From contig WIXG01000012.1 of NCBI GenBank assembly GCA_009869945.1, positions 372,001 through 436,000 of the forward strand: 64,000 nucleotides of DNA, in the 5' to 3' direction. Shown piece by piece: positions 52,603 through 64,000 of the stretch; position 1 is the first letter of the stretch, and each line of letters begins with the position of its first letter. The notes under the pieces are model-generated. The model did not search any database, was not told the origin of the DNA, and was given only the letters and a program-made list of their open reading frames with translations. Position numbers and translations under genes: made by a program. The stretch is from Mesaphorura yosii (lineage: Eukaryota > Arthropoda > Collembola > Poduromorpha > Tullbergiidae).

Positions 52603-53263
52603 CTTGGAGCAACGCCAGGCCCTTCCAGAGTCTTCAGACAAAAAAGTAGGTTTCTTCTCTGCAGTTCGTAGATTGATAATGAACTGAATGATACATTTCT
52701 GACATTTTAAGCTATTTAAAGACTTTCATAATGTATGTAAACAGAAATCAGACCAGACCATCTGCAGGCACTTCTTCCAAGGCGTTTAATTTCTGCAGAA
52801 AATATTATAATTCACAATTCACAAGAGCGTTTTCAGATACAACGACGGTATGTGCATGTGTAGTGATTGAATTCGTATGATCTTTGAACTCTCCAGCGAA
52901 AAGGGAAGAATTTCTCGGAAATCGTGTGAACTGTACCTCAAAGGTCATAACGTCAAAGGACCTCGTGTCATAACTTCGCATCGCAATACTCTCAATTAGT
53001 GCAACGAAATTACGAGAATCAGAATTGCTTTGGGTGTTTAACATGAAAAGGATTGAGTGGTGCCTGTAATCTGTAAAGCAAGCAAGAATGAGAATACGAT
53101 AGACGCCAATGCAATGGTGTGAACATGCTGAAGACTAGATTGATGCTATAATGCACTATGTTTATTTTTAATTTAGTTCAATTGGGTGTGGAAGCAGTTT
53201 TATCGAATTTGACATGACATGGGCAAGGACACATGTAGGTAAATTAATTAGCTATGGTTTTAT
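52603..53263. other. Spacer upstream of the ITIH-like gene
   Basis: No exon recognised. A minus-strand AATAAA at 53161-53166 may serve the Gly-rich gene to the right. Confidence 0.45.
53161..53166 (-). terminator. Poly(A) signal candidate of Gly-rich gene 1
   Basis: AATAAA on the minus strand about 100 bases after the stop; a second AATAAA overlaps the region just past the TGA (53259-53264). Confidence 0.45.
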
Positions 53264-53974
53264 TCATCCTTGAACGCCTTCAGCAACTCCGCTGCTCGCC
53301 ACGCCAGCGGCGCCCGGGCCAGCACCTGCAGCAGTTCCTCCGGCAGCAAGAGCAGAGCCGCCTGGTGGTCCGAGTGGGCCAGGCAAACCTGCAAAAGGAT
53401 GTAAGTAGGCACTAAAGCATAAAGAATGCGGGGGTTGCGGACTTACGCCTACCCAAGCCGATTGGTCCCACGCCACCGAATGCTATTGATCAAGGAAATT
53501 CAGGGAATCGAATCAGAATTGTACTTCGGACCCCCTTACGTTTTATATTCTCGTATTGCATTGCATTGAGCACTTACGAGGGCCACCGACCCAACCGCCA
53601 AAGCCTGGATTGCCACCCATACCCATCCCGCCGAAGCCACCTGGATAGCCACCGAAGCCACCCATGCCCATTCCACCGAAGCCACCATAGCCTGGATAGC
53701 CTCCCATGCCCATTCCCCCGAAGCCACCATAGCCTGGATAGCCTCCCATGCCCATTCCCCCGAAGCCACCATAGCCTGGATAGCCACCCATGCCCATTCC
53801 ACCATAGCCACCCATTCCACCAAAGCCTGGCCCGCCGAATTGGGACCTGGCAGCGGGGAACCCGATTAGGGCGACAACGGCCACGATCAAGAGAGACACT
53901 GCAAAACAGAACACACACACTTAAGTACCATAGTTGGAAAATTCCCCCTCAGATGCTCATTGCACTTACTCACT
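53264..53974 (-). CDS. Gly-rich secreted peptide gene 1 (start codon split by an intron)
   Basis: Four exons: the A of the ATG ends exon 1 at 53974, then 53578-53898, 53447-53482 and 53264-53388, giving 160 residues. A|TG is rebuilt by the GTGAGT donor and TTTTGCAG acceptor. Signal peptide MSLLIVAVVALIGFPAARS. The body is Gly/Tyr/Met-rich with three near-identical 15-residue repeats GGFGGMGMGGYPGYG, then GLGR and a Gly/Ala/Pro tail (LPGPLGPPGG, GAGPGAAGVASSGVAEG). Composition suits an extracellular structural protein of cuticle, silk or adhesive type; no named family is claimed. The third-exon donor could be GTAAGT (used here) or a weaker GTAGGC. Confidence 0.75.
53650..53810 (-). repeat. 45-bp coding tandem repeats in Gly-rich gene 1
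   Basis: Three near-identical units of 45 bases encode GGFGGMGMGGYPGYG, preceded and followed by diverged units. They keep the frame, as expected for expansion by unequal exchange. Confidence 0.8.
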
Positions 53975-55052
53975 GTACGAATCTGTGAAGTGTCAAAAGT
54001 TTTTCCAGACTGGGAGCAAGAAATTGATTTTAGATCGAGGCCGTCTTGTTCACTTGTACTTATACCCTTCGCAAACGCAAAAAACCAACCAATGCGCTCG
54101 ATTGAAATGAAAACGTGGCCCTTGTGCAGAGGCCGGCCCGCTTTAGCGGCGACAATCACAAACCACAGTAAACACTTTGGCTCAGCCATGTGTCACAGTC
54201 GCGGCGATTGAAGTCTGTTTTTCTCGAAGAATCGACAAGCATGTGTGTTCGATTGTGGAGCTCAGCTCACAATCACGAGGGCTCGCCGCCATTGTTTTGC
54301 AGTGTTCCTGGCGGTACGTTGCAGTTGACTCACTGGTGCATGATGCTTCATGAATCCGCGGATTTAGGACTCTGGGCTGCTCGGATCGGTTTCAGAGGCT
54401 CCGGTAGCTCCGGAAACTTATAGGCCGCCACATGACCTAATTTCTTTACCCACCGAAAATGGAGAAGCAACAGTTTTACAGTATACAATTTAGTTAAGAA
54501 ACAGTTTATACACTTGCATTAGCCCCAGTTGGACGAATTTCCGATTCTATAATGGGTTTTCAAGTCTCAGAGTAGAAATTCTACCGTATGAGATCGAGCC
54601 GATGACGCTCGTTGGCTTGTTTCGCGTTTCATGATGCATGAGACTCTGAAAATTCTGTGGTATGAGCAGATGCAAGATAACGGAAACAGCGAGCTCTTCA
54701 AGATACAATGCCATTTCAGGATTGGAAACCTGCTCAATGTATCAGCGTCTGAACTCAGTTGCAGAGGATGACGAATATGATATCTCTCGGTAAATGCAGA
54801 ATATAAGTTGGTGGAGGTCATATTAAAAAGTCATAGTAAGGAGAAGACATCGGATTATTGATTTTAGATTGCAGTTGTTTATTTCTAATTAGATGAGCCG
54901 AATTACATTTGTATTTGCTTTGAACTTGAACTCGAAAGGAAAACAAATTTAGTAATACTGAATTTTGAAGTGAAAGAGTAGAGTAGTGAACGAGCCAGTC
55001 GTCAACGAGTCACGGTGGTGTGGAGGTCACGAGAAGTGTAGGTAGCCCGTAC
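53975..55052. other. Spacer between Gly-rich genes 1 and 2
   Basis: Beyond the TATA box at 54057 no exon or element was recognised. Confidence 0.5.
54057..54064 (-). promoter_or_regulatory. TATA box of Gly-rich gene 1
   Basis: TATAAGTA on the minus strand, about 85 bases before the split start codon. Confidence 0.55.
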
Positions 55053-55379
55053 TTAACCATAGAATGGTCCACCGCCATAGCCGCCATAGCCTCCCCATGG
55101 GCCTGCACAGGAAAAACAAGCGGACATTTAGCAATCGGGTGTAAAAATGCAAGGTTCATTCGAAAGTCTTACCACCACCATAGCCACCCATGCCCATTCC
55201 ACTGCCATAACCGCCATACATGCCTGGGCCACCGAAGAATTGGGGCCTAGCAGTGGCCATACCCACGAGCAGAGCGACGACGACGACGACCAAAAGAATG
55301 AACTCTGAAGTGGACAAGAAAGGCTGAATTTTAGAGGAATGCAAGATACGATCAATCAGTGCAGTGGCTTACTGTTCAT
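55053..55379 (-). CDS. Gly-rich secreted peptide gene 2 (62 residues)
   Basis: Three exons: 55373-55379 (only ATGAACA), 55173-55304 and 55053-55102. Phases agree (A|AG and G|GC). The product starts with a strong signal peptide (MNKFILLVVVVVALLVG), cleaved probably after MATA, then RPQFFGGPGMYGGYG, a GMGMGGYGGG run and a PWGGYGGYGGGPFYG end. It shares the GMGMGGY block with gene 1, so the two are local relatives. Likely a small extracellular or cuticular peptide; an antimicrobial role is possible for short Gly-rich peptides but nothing here decides it. A TATA box is present. Confidence 0.8.
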
Positions 55380-56910
55380 CTTGAAGTGGAAGCGAAGATT
55401 TGTTTCTTTTCAGAGACTCAAGAGAGAGGAGAAGAAGCAGAATGATTTCAATATCCAAAATCGATTCGTATTTATACCAAAATTTTGATCGGCTCTGCGG
55501 ATGCCATTTGGGTGCTTGGAGGTTCTTGCCAAGGCGGCAACCGCCTTGATCACACTCTTAGCGAAGCGAAAGGATTGGGGTTGGGTACCTGAATTGAGGT
55601 CAGCGTGCAGGTGCAAGCATCAAAGCTGCGGAGCGATATTCTAGAATCTTCTTATTTTCTGTTCGTTCTACATGTTTGCTCTTATCCAAAGCCGAAGTGA
55701 ATTCGAATTCAGATACTGATTAATTCTCTAATTAATGATTTAGGCCGCCGGTCACGCAACCATCAGATCCTGTGGCCTTGTTGACAAAGATTCTGGGCCT
55801 TTGTGTCGAGGAAGTTTGCCGAGAACTCAATATCTGCCAATTTGATGGGTAGTTAGTGGCGCACGTGTACACGCGTTGCTCCTTGTTGTCGCCGCCTCCA
55901 GAAACCACTTAGCGCTTTGAGTGCACTGTCTTTTTCAGCCTGGTAAACATGTTTACGAATTTAAGTTTTTGTTTTGATGACGATGACAGGTTGCAAGGCT
56001 CCACGTGCCCGTGCCGAGGAAAAGCGTGGAGTTGCAATTAACTGAACCACTCCATGAATTTTAAATTCGCTATAATGCATGCATAAAAATCAATTCAATT
56101 TTTCAACCTCAATCTTGAAGTCAATTCTAATTCATGAAGCAAAGTTTTGCCAAAATCCGAAACGTATGATTTCAATAGTCTACATTGTACGCCGAAAGAA
56201 AACAGAAAAATGAGCTCACCAATGTTAAAGGGAATTGTAGATTTTGGTTTGTCGACTTCAGCTAGCTCCGACGATAGACAAGGTATCCGTACGCGTTATT
56301 TCCAGCTTAACGGCAATCGCGCGCTGTTGATGACTTTTCATTACCATCAAACTGGGATTTACTGATAAGGCAAAATATATTCGTTTTTTTTACACACCAG
56401 AGTGCGTCTTCCATAAAAATCATTCCGAATTTGGCAGATAAAAAATTGAAATTGCACACGAATTTTGGGCGTCACGTTCAGGAAAGCAGGAAAAGTTATT
56501 GACTCTATAGCTAAATCTGTAACTATTCATCTAATTATCCATGATCAGATTTCCGCGTTCACAAGAATAACCAGTTCATCCGTATTTTGAGTATAGAAAT
56601 TCAAAGGTTGTAAGTTCTGTCCATCAAATAAATCTTTTTTAAAGGCAGTTGTTAAGAATCTTAAAGGGTCAATCAAATTGAAGCAAAGCAATAAGGCAAC
56701 TGCTCAACATCATAAACAAGGAACTCAATTGGTTTCGGATTCCCGATTGCTACACACGAATCGTTTATTACAGACCAAATCAGAGAAGGAAAGAGCAATT
56801 TTGTCAAGAAGAAATGAATTTAGTAAGTTTAATACAGAGACAGGAGCTAAGGAGTGTTTCTAAATGAAATGAAGCCTGACGATGTCACCGAGTCGCAGCA
56901 GTGCAAGTAT
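55380..56910. other. Spacer between Gly-rich genes 2 and 3
   Basis: About 1.5 kb with the gene 2 promoter at its left side. No further exon, RNA or element recognised. Confidence 0.5.
55469..55476 (-). promoter_or_regulatory. TATA box of Gly-rich gene 2
   Basis: TATAAATA on the minus strand about 90 bases before the start codon. Confidence 0.6.
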
Positions 56911-57593
56911 TTAACGGCCGAAACCACCAGCACCGTAGTTACCACCGTTGTAACCGTAGCCATTGCCTCCCATGGCTCCCATGGCTGCTCCCTGACTTCC
57001 CTGAGCAGCATTCAAGGAGTTCAGGTTGGCGGCACTGCCTTGGGCAGCGTTGACACCACCTGCTTGGTTGTAGGCTGATCCTTGTTGACCACCGCCAGCA
57101 GCGCCGAAGCCCTTGTTGTAGGAGTTGGCATTGCCGTAGCTGTCACCATAGGTGGAGGATGAGCCGAACTTGTTGCCGTAGTTTAAGTTTGTGCCTTGGT
57201 CAACAGCACCAACTTGACCGTACTGGCCGGAGCCTTGAGCACCTGAAGCCTGGTTGGCAGCAGCGAGCGATGAGCCTTGAGCTTGGTTGGCGTTCTATAG
57301 AAAGGAGTCAATAGTCAACTGGTCAATTAAATGAATTAGACAGTAAAGATGGCAGACCAACTCACCAAAGCGTTGAGGGCTGATCCTTGGGACCCCTCCA
57401 CAGCTCCCATACCATTGTAGCCATAGCCATTTCCGGCTCCATAGCCGCCGGCTCCGTAGCCACCACCATAGCCTGGGTAGCCTCCATACCCTCCGTAGCC
57501 ACCACCATAGCCTGGATAGCCACCATAGCCACCACCATATTGTGGGACAGCAGCAGCCGCACCGACGAGAGCCAGAAGCACGAGCACACGCAT
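56911..57593 (-). CDS. Gly/Tyr/Asn/Gln-rich secreted protein, gene 3
   Basis: Two coding exons (57366-57593 and 56911-57294, phase 0) give 203 residues; an upstream non-coding exon is implied by the TTTGCAG acceptor ending at 57605. Signal peptide MRVLVLLALVGAAAAVPQ. The first half has GGYGGYPGYGGG-type repeats; the second is rich in Asn, Gln, Ala and Ser (NANQAQGSSLAAANQASGAQG, later NAAQGSAANLNSLNAAQGS) and ends with GYGYNGGNYGAGGFGR. The GYGYNG block occurs in both halves, so internal duplication is likely. Two contrasting blocks recall silk, adhesive or cuticle proteins. No named family recognised. Confidence 0.85.
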
Positions 57594-57778
57594 GTTGATC
57601 GAAGCTGCAAATAAACAAGAGATCAATTACCAGATATCAAAGGGTACTCACTAATTATCAGAAACTACATTTAAATGGTTTTACGTTGAAGTTGGAAGTG
57701 AAGTTCCAAAGTTACTTTTCAAGAGAAGTCAAGAATCTGCTGAGCTCAACTGATGATTGACTCCAAAACTCGGCGTGG

Positions 57779-57785
57779 TTTTATA
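57779..57785 (-). promoter_or_regulatory. TATA box of Gly-rich gene 3
   Basis: TATAAAA on the minus strand, within a GC-richer context, about 190 bases upstream of the coding start; the gap fits a leader exon and intron. Confidence 0.6.
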
Positions 57786-59302
57786 CCTATGTCAAGCGCC
57801 GAGTTTCACGTGGAGGGGCAGAGCTGGAGCTCTTTCACTCGCAGCCCGTGTTTGTATCGGCGGCTTTGGTGTCGCGAATTCGCTCTGGGCGGGTGCGAGG
57901 CTCAAACGAAGTAGTTCCATTGTTTGGCACGGTGATCTTGTAATCGAGCCGCCGCTTAAGTGACTCTGCGAAAAATAAGGTGAATAATAAGTTTGTGTTC
58001 CTATTTTTCAGTTTTTGAGACATCAGTAGCGTTTCTTTTGTCTTGGGTGCTCCGGCCGCCACCTTTGCTGATGCAACGTGCAATCAACTGTTGTTCAATT
58101 CACTAGGCAAATCATGAAACGTCGAGCCACTTTTTAACGATCCAGCAGCTTGTTTACCTGAAATCTTGGTTTCTTCACGCGGAAGACTACCGCACGTGTA
58201 GGACAAGTGCCAACGAAAAACGACTAAGTCAAGCTCCAAGAATGGTGTGATCAAGGAAATATGACATGCACGCGTTGGAGTTTATGCCTTTTCCTGGCGT
58301 CTCAATTCTGGTGACGCTGGTATTCTCTTACAAGAATCCGCATTATGCAATCTTTTGTGCTGAGTTAATGTGAATTTTCTTGAACACAAGCGTCAGAAAT
58401 TGTTGTTACTGCCATTCATGCTCGATCAGCGATTGAAATCGAAATAGAATTCAGGAAGTCATAAAATTTGGCTTCTAACGTCATCACTGCCATCATCAAA
58501 CCAAAATTGCGTTGTTTTGCAGTTGGAAGTGCTCCACGTCCTTCTTCCAGCTTAATTGCGTGGTAATTTCGTTTAATTACCGCTTTAATATGGATCATAG
58601 TCAAATCGTATGTCGTGTGTCTGCGAAACTTCATTTCAACGCGTGGCAATCGTCGTCACAGCTCTTTTCTATTCCAATTAACTCAATTTGCCCTGTTTGC
58701 CATTCGCGATTCATTTAAATCTGTGCATTTTGGTGTGCTCTCTTATTTTTCCGCAACAAATGACCTCTCAATTTCAATGGAATCTATGTCAATTACATTA
58801 GTCAAAAACATCACTCCAGCATGCTTGGATCGGTGCTTATTACACAATATGATGATGAGTGATTCATCATTCAGGAATTCAAGCTGAATTCATCGATTCA
58901 TTCAATTGCAATTCAGTTCAATGCTGGCGCAATGTAGGGGATGATGCACCTGTGCTGAGGAGTGCAATGCTTGATTTGAGTCATCTGATGATTCGTACCT
59001 GCGCAGTGCTTTGAGAGTATGAAAGTATCTTCCATGAGACTAACGAACGTGCCAAAAGAGATAGTTGGATTGGATTTGTTGTGCCTGCCGTTCCACACTT
59101 CATCTCATTTTCTCATTGCACTAGCACAGATTCAAAAATAAATCCACCCCTTATTTTTGATATTTGCTATTCTCGCAGTGTAGCGTAGCATACGTGAAAT
59201 GAAATACGGGTTGTTATTTAGTAGGATTATGCACCATTTAAATTCAGTAGTGTCAATTATTGTTATTACGTAACGCGCAAACTACCTGCCAAAGATTTCC
59301 AT

Positions 59303-59320
59303 ATTTTACACCTGTAAAAT
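59303..59320. repeat. Short perfect inverted repeat
   Basis: ATTTTACA and TGTAAAAT flank a CC, an 8-base palindromic arm pair. It may be a protein site or chance in AT-rich DNA. Confidence 0.4.
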
Positions 59321-59723
59321 AGTAACAGTATTACACGTACTAATTCCCTCTTAAGCTAACGCAGTGCAACAGAAACGGAAACTGAGAAGCGGCTGGGCAG
59401 CATACAAAAGATAAGATAAAGGTATTGACAGAGGTAAACACAAATCTCATTCAACTTTTATGGCTTCGGTGGTTTATCCTTCCTCTCATCAGCAGGTCGG
59501 AATTTGTGAGCATGCCCTGACTCTGAAATCAAGAATTGAATCCTAATTCTTCCATTGGACGGGCTGTGAAGTTGAACAAACCCGGAAGTCCCGAGCTTGA
59601 ATCCTAATCGTAAGCTTTGCTCTACATTGCATTAGTGCCTTAGAATTAGACCCCAATGAAGTTAGCCAATATTTGATTACTTTTGTCTTAACAGCCCCTC
59701 TGCAAAGAATCTCGGAGTCCGAG

Positions 59724-62700
59724 ATGGACAAGAACGAAACATCGGGCGCCCAGGAGGAACTCGATATATCTCCTCCGGACGCCGACACCACGAAGAAGAA
59801 TATCGAAGGAAATAATACCCACGCAACTAAAGATCATGGCAACGTTGATGGACAAGCTGATTGCACAACTGGCACAACAGCAGCAGCAACCGATAAGACT
59901 GACATAAAAAAAGATAACAAAAATGGAGCATCTGCAATTCCAAAAAGTAGAACAGTCGTAGCCTCAGATGACCCGCTGTCTAAACTCTTGGAGCAAAATG
60001 ACGGCAGACCTTCGTCAGCTGTTTCGCAAGAAGAGGGCGACTTCATCATCTTCCATTGCGTTTCGTACCTCGGAGCAGCTAATATTCAGGTTGGCTGCAG
60101 ATTAACAACGATTTTTCTTTTCTGATTGGGACGCAAATTCTCAATCATTGCTAAAATATTCACAGGAAGCCAAAAGTGAAGGTGAAATACAGAAAATTAT
60201 GCGATTTCTGAATGAAAACTCGAGCGAAAAAGTGATTAAAGTGTCCGTCTCGGTTCCACTGCATGCTGATGGAAATGTAATGTAAGTTAGAGCGTTTCAA
60301 TTCACTGGAAGAAAGAACTCAACCTTGTAGTTAACAATGCAAATGGTAAATGGAATACGATGACTCATGCCATTGTTCATTGTAGAGTTTACGAGGAAGA
60401 GAACCAACAGGAGATATCTCGGTTTGGAGTGAGCCAAATAATATTCTTCGCTCGTGGCCTGGCTGGAACCACAGAATGGGCCTGCTTCGCATTTACATGC
60501 TCACATGGTGAAACCATCGACCTTTCAATTTTTCAGTGCCATGTTTTTAGATGTGATATTCCTGAAGCGGTTAGTTAAAAACACATTTTAAAAAAGGCGT
60601 TGGACGTTATTCATTCCTAACCACCGCCAATTTTGCTTAGGTTGGGCGGGTTTTTACAAGCTTTGCACGAGCTTTTGATGCGCCAAAGAAACAGTTGTTA
60701 GCAAACCTACAAAATAGTCAAATAATCGTCCAAGAACCGAAAACCTCCGAACAGCAAATGTTGGAAACGTTCAATTTCGAAGTGTCACTGGAATTCAAAG
60801 AAGATGACGGCAAGGTATTGAAAGCATTTAAATTTTTGAATCCATATTAACTGCAACTGTATTAATTTCATGATTTCTATATCTTAATTAGGGAAATTAC
60901 TGTGCAGCACCGCGTGATAAAGGACTATTCAAATTACGTGGATCAACATCAAAGCACATCATTTTAACAGTGCAACAAGTGCCAGACACAAGTCGAGAGC
61001 TTTTCGTAGAGCGATGTTTCGGTCTGCTGTTGAGTCCAGGGCGACATGTCAGACACTCCGACATGAATCTTGTGGAAATGCTGTCGTGGTCCATCGGTAA
61101 GTGACATGCTACATCTGCAATTTCTGAATTCCTGTATGATTTATTGACAAATTCTTGATTATTCGCAGGTTCCCAAGGTCCTGACAGAAAATCTTATGTC
61201 ATCACTGGGCAGTGGGACTCGAATGACCCAGCATTTGAATCTCTGAATCTGGAAACCCCGAAAGATTCAAACATTTTTCTGACCGTGGCTGTTGATCTTG
61301 TCGTAAAGGTATTGAAGTCTTATTCCGAATGCTATGCATCTAACCTATTCGTTTATGTTGTGTACTTGTACGCTTAATCTCTATTCCTTAAAGGGTGTTC
61401 AAGAGCCACTACGATTTGCTCTGGAAGTTGCAGCCAAAATTTACCCAGCGTCAGAAAGGTTTTGGACAATTAATCGCAAACACAGACTGACTCATCAGTT
61501 TGCAGTGTCTTTAAAACGGGTATGCATCAGATGGAAGTAAATGACTAACTAGAGCGAGGTGACTGAGTTGATTCAATCTTAAATCAAAATTGCTGCTGAT
61601 TTCAGGTGAACGACAACAAAGGAGGAGAGTTGTACCAATTTGTTAGCAATACAGGCTTAGGCGAAATCGACCGAAACAAGGCAAACTTCACCCAAACTTT
61701 CACTTCATTCATTCGGTCTCGTTCCATGGATCTAGACGCAATGGCCGACGAAGACGAACCTTCGGGTGAGTCAAGGCGTTGTCTAATAAAACAACAAAAG
61801 ATTCCATAGGCAGTAAATCTCATTTGTAATTGCAGATGATGAAGAGCCTCAGAGTGGCGAAGGCGTACTTACCAAAGAGTGCTCGGACGAACAAATTTCG
61901 TCGTGGAGCGAAATTGTGTCAAAGTGGCCTGCGGGCGCGGATGCTGGCGCAAGACCGAAGCAGCTTACGACACTTGTCAGGCAGGGAATTCCAGGTACGT
62001 GGCTTAATTTACGTCTGCTTTCGCTCATGTCTGAAGATCGGAATAATTCGTCCTTTGTAGACACAATCCGAGGAGAAATGTGGTTGAGACTGGCCAATTG
62101 TCAAAATGATGCCGAGACCATGGAAAACTACAGGCGGCTATTATGTAAAGAGTGCCCGAATGATGACGTCATTCGAAGAGACATTACCAGAACTTTCTCT
62201 GCAAATGACTACTTCCGGGAGTCTGGTGGCACTGGACAAGAGTTGCTCTACAAACTGTCGAAAGCATATGCAGTTTATGACAACGAAGTCGGTTATTGTC
62301 AGGGCCTTACTTTTCTCGGCGCGGCTCTACTGCTACAGGTTTGTCTTGTTTCGGCTGAGTTGACGACCCGGGTTCTTGAATTCTTGTGCTGATGAGGATA
62401 AATTGTCTTACACAGATGCCTGAAGAGCAGAGTTTTTGCTTGCTCATTAAGATGATGTTTGAGTACGAGTTTAGAAACTTGTACAGGGATGGATTCGAGA
62501 ACCTGCGATTAAAGCTGTACCAACTTGACCGTCTAATCGAGGTTAGCGTTAGTGTAAGACACCGGAGACTTGAGACATTTGCCGTCATGACTCCTGATGT
62601 TTTACTAATTTCAGGACCAACTTCCTGAGATCCATACTCACTTCCTCGAACTGGGCATCGAGTCTCACATGTATGCGAGCCAATGGTTTCTCACTTTATG

Positions 62701-64000
62701 TAAGTGCGAACTGCCAAGCTATTCTGAATCTTGAGTCAGAAGATTTCTTACGAAAGCGTCTGATTTTTGCAGACACTGCGAAGTTCCCACTGATATTCGT
62801 GTTTCGGGTGCTCGATCTGTTTCTTCTCGAAGGAATCAAAGTTCTGTTTCAAATCGCATTGGCCCTCTTATCCGTAAGTGTTTCTAGTGCTTTCATGTCT
62901 TGGACTTCTTTAAAATTGTCTCCTTTTCTTCAGGTCGCACGAAAGGATTTGCTCATGCTGGATTTTGAGGGCGTACTGAAATACTTCCGTATCACGCTTC
63001 CAAAGAAGTACAGAAAACCAGAAGCTACAAACATTCTCATGAAGGAAGCCGTTCGAATGAAAGTTAAAAAGCTCCGGAGATTTGAGACTGAGTACATAAG
63101 CATCAAAGAACAAGAGAAGAATCAAATGGATCCATTAGAACGTCTTCAGCTTGATAACAAAAGACTTATCGAAGATATGATCAGAAATGAGCATATCATC
63201 ACCGAACTAGTTTTAACCAAAGCCAAATACGAGGAGGATATACAAACGTTGGAAGAGGATTTGAGCAGAACGAAAATGTCCCTGAAGGAGGTCGAAGATT
63301 TTAATGAAAAACTGAAAGATGAAACCAATTCGGTAATTGAGTGAAAATTTGTTAATGTTGAAGGATTTTAATACTTTAATTTTGGTGTATCAGGTGAAGG
63401 AACTCTTCCAGCGAGAAGTCAAGGCGTATGATTCAGAAGGCGAGAAGAAGTCGGGAATAATTGCAGAGTACAAACAGGTAAAATTGCTATTCATTCATTT
63501 CAATCAAATTTCCTCCAGCCTGGACATTTCCTGTTCCTGCTGCAGATCTGCTCCAAGTTGAGCGCCCAGTTAGAAGAAGAGCTAAAGGTGTCAAGAGAAA
63601 GAATGGGTTTCTTCCAGTCAAACTTATGTGAAACGTGTTCCACATTCGTTTCAACAGCGTTAGCCATCGCTGCCAACAAAGCTTCAGGGCCTAACGACAA
63701 TCAGCAGCGAAATATCAGCCCAACCCACAGCAACAATTCACAGTCTCCAATCTCCTATGAAGAATCTGTTCAGCCACTCGAGAATGAACTGGCTAAAACC
63801 AAGATTGCGCTGGCCGAAGCAGAATGTCGAAATGATGACTTGAACCACCAACTGGCGCTTGTGACGGCGGAGCTTGAAAGCTACAAAAATAGCGGACCGG
63901 CAAGAATCTGGCGTAATCTACCGTTTAACAGAGACAGCGGAAGAAAGAGTACGATTTCTGTTGATGAGTCCGCAATCATGCCTTCCCTCGGTGGTTCCAA
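59724..64000 (+). CDS. Rabgap1: Rab GTPase-activating protein RABGAP1 (PTB + TBC), runs off right edge
   Basis: It speeds GTP hydrolysis by Rab proteins at endosome/Golgi membranes. Sixteen exons in phase from ATG 59724 give about 1,050 residues to the window end; the last exon starts at 63546 and matches the human protein almost to its end, so little is missing. A low-complexity acidic/Thr-rich N-terminus precedes a PTB domain (about 108-235) and a middle domain (VSLEFKEDDGKG, ERCFGLLLSPGRHVRHSDM). The TBC domain spans about 538-760, with both catalytic fingers: Arg587 in IRRDITR and Gln624 in YCQG. A long C-terminal coiled coil follows. The acceptor at 59694 just before the ATG shows a 5' non-coding exon. 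Order and motifs fit RABGAP1/RABGAP1L; EVI5 lacks the PTB part. Nothing is broken. Confidence 0.93.

Larger units (their letters stand above)
57606..59694. other. Spacer between Gly-rich gene 3 and RABGAP1
   Basis: About 2 kb between divergent genes. It contains the gene 3 TATA box, probably the RABGAP1 leader exon, and a short perfect inverted repeat at 59303-59320. No other feature seen. Confidence 0.5.

Noticed and set aside
56147-56365. 72-codon plus-strand frame between the Gly-rich genes
   Set aside because: Short, AT-rich and without promoter, splice or family support.

Overview
This is eukaryotic nuclear DNA with spliced genes: GT-AG introns mostly 60-90 bases long, TATA boxes and AATAAA signals. 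It fits an ecdysozoan animal, most likely an arthropod. The reasons are arthropod-like Notch EGF repeats, a Bar-type homeodomain with a Groucho-binding motif, an outer-arm axonemal dynein chain (so motile cilia or flagellated sperm), glycine/tyrosine-rich secreted peptides of cuticle or silk type, and a possible clip-like cysteine domain. I cannot fix the order. A flagellate-sperm pancrustacean such as a springtail is plausible, and a tardigrade is not excluded. All family assignments rest on remembered family sequences, because no search was possible.

Layout. 1-10160: the 5' end of Notch on the minus strand, three coding exons separated by introns of 3.7 and 4.6 kb; the rest lies left of the window. 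13191-14099: a two-exon Bar-related homeobox gene (minus). 15349-17242: the splicing factor PRPF38B (plus), followed by a broken cohesin Rad21-like copy (17588-18347). 19755-29352: a tandem array of secreted PEBP-family genes (plus), seven gene-like copies and one clear pseudogene. 29531-48146: a complete outer-arm dynein beta heavy chain (DNAH9/11/17 class, minus, about 62 exons), convergent with the last PEBP gene. 48886-52602: an inter-alpha-trypsin-inhibitor heavy-chain-like protein (VIT plus VWA domains) whose C-terminus carries a six-cysteine clip-like module. 53264-57593: three secreted Gly/Tyr-rich peptide genes (minus). 59724-64000: a RABGAP1-type Rab GTPase-activating protein (plus), cut by the window edge.

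The genes belong to different pathways (signalling, splicing, cilia, vesicle traffic, extracellular proteins) and do not form a functional cluster, apart from two local duplications: the PEBP array and the Gly-rich peptides. The liveliest parts are the PEBP array, where ligand-pocket residues have changed, one copy has a stop at codon 2 and two start/splice variants are seen; the ITIH-like gene with its odd C-terminus and a GC-AG intron; and the Rad21-like relic. Exon boundaries were set by eye from splice signals and reading-phase agreement.
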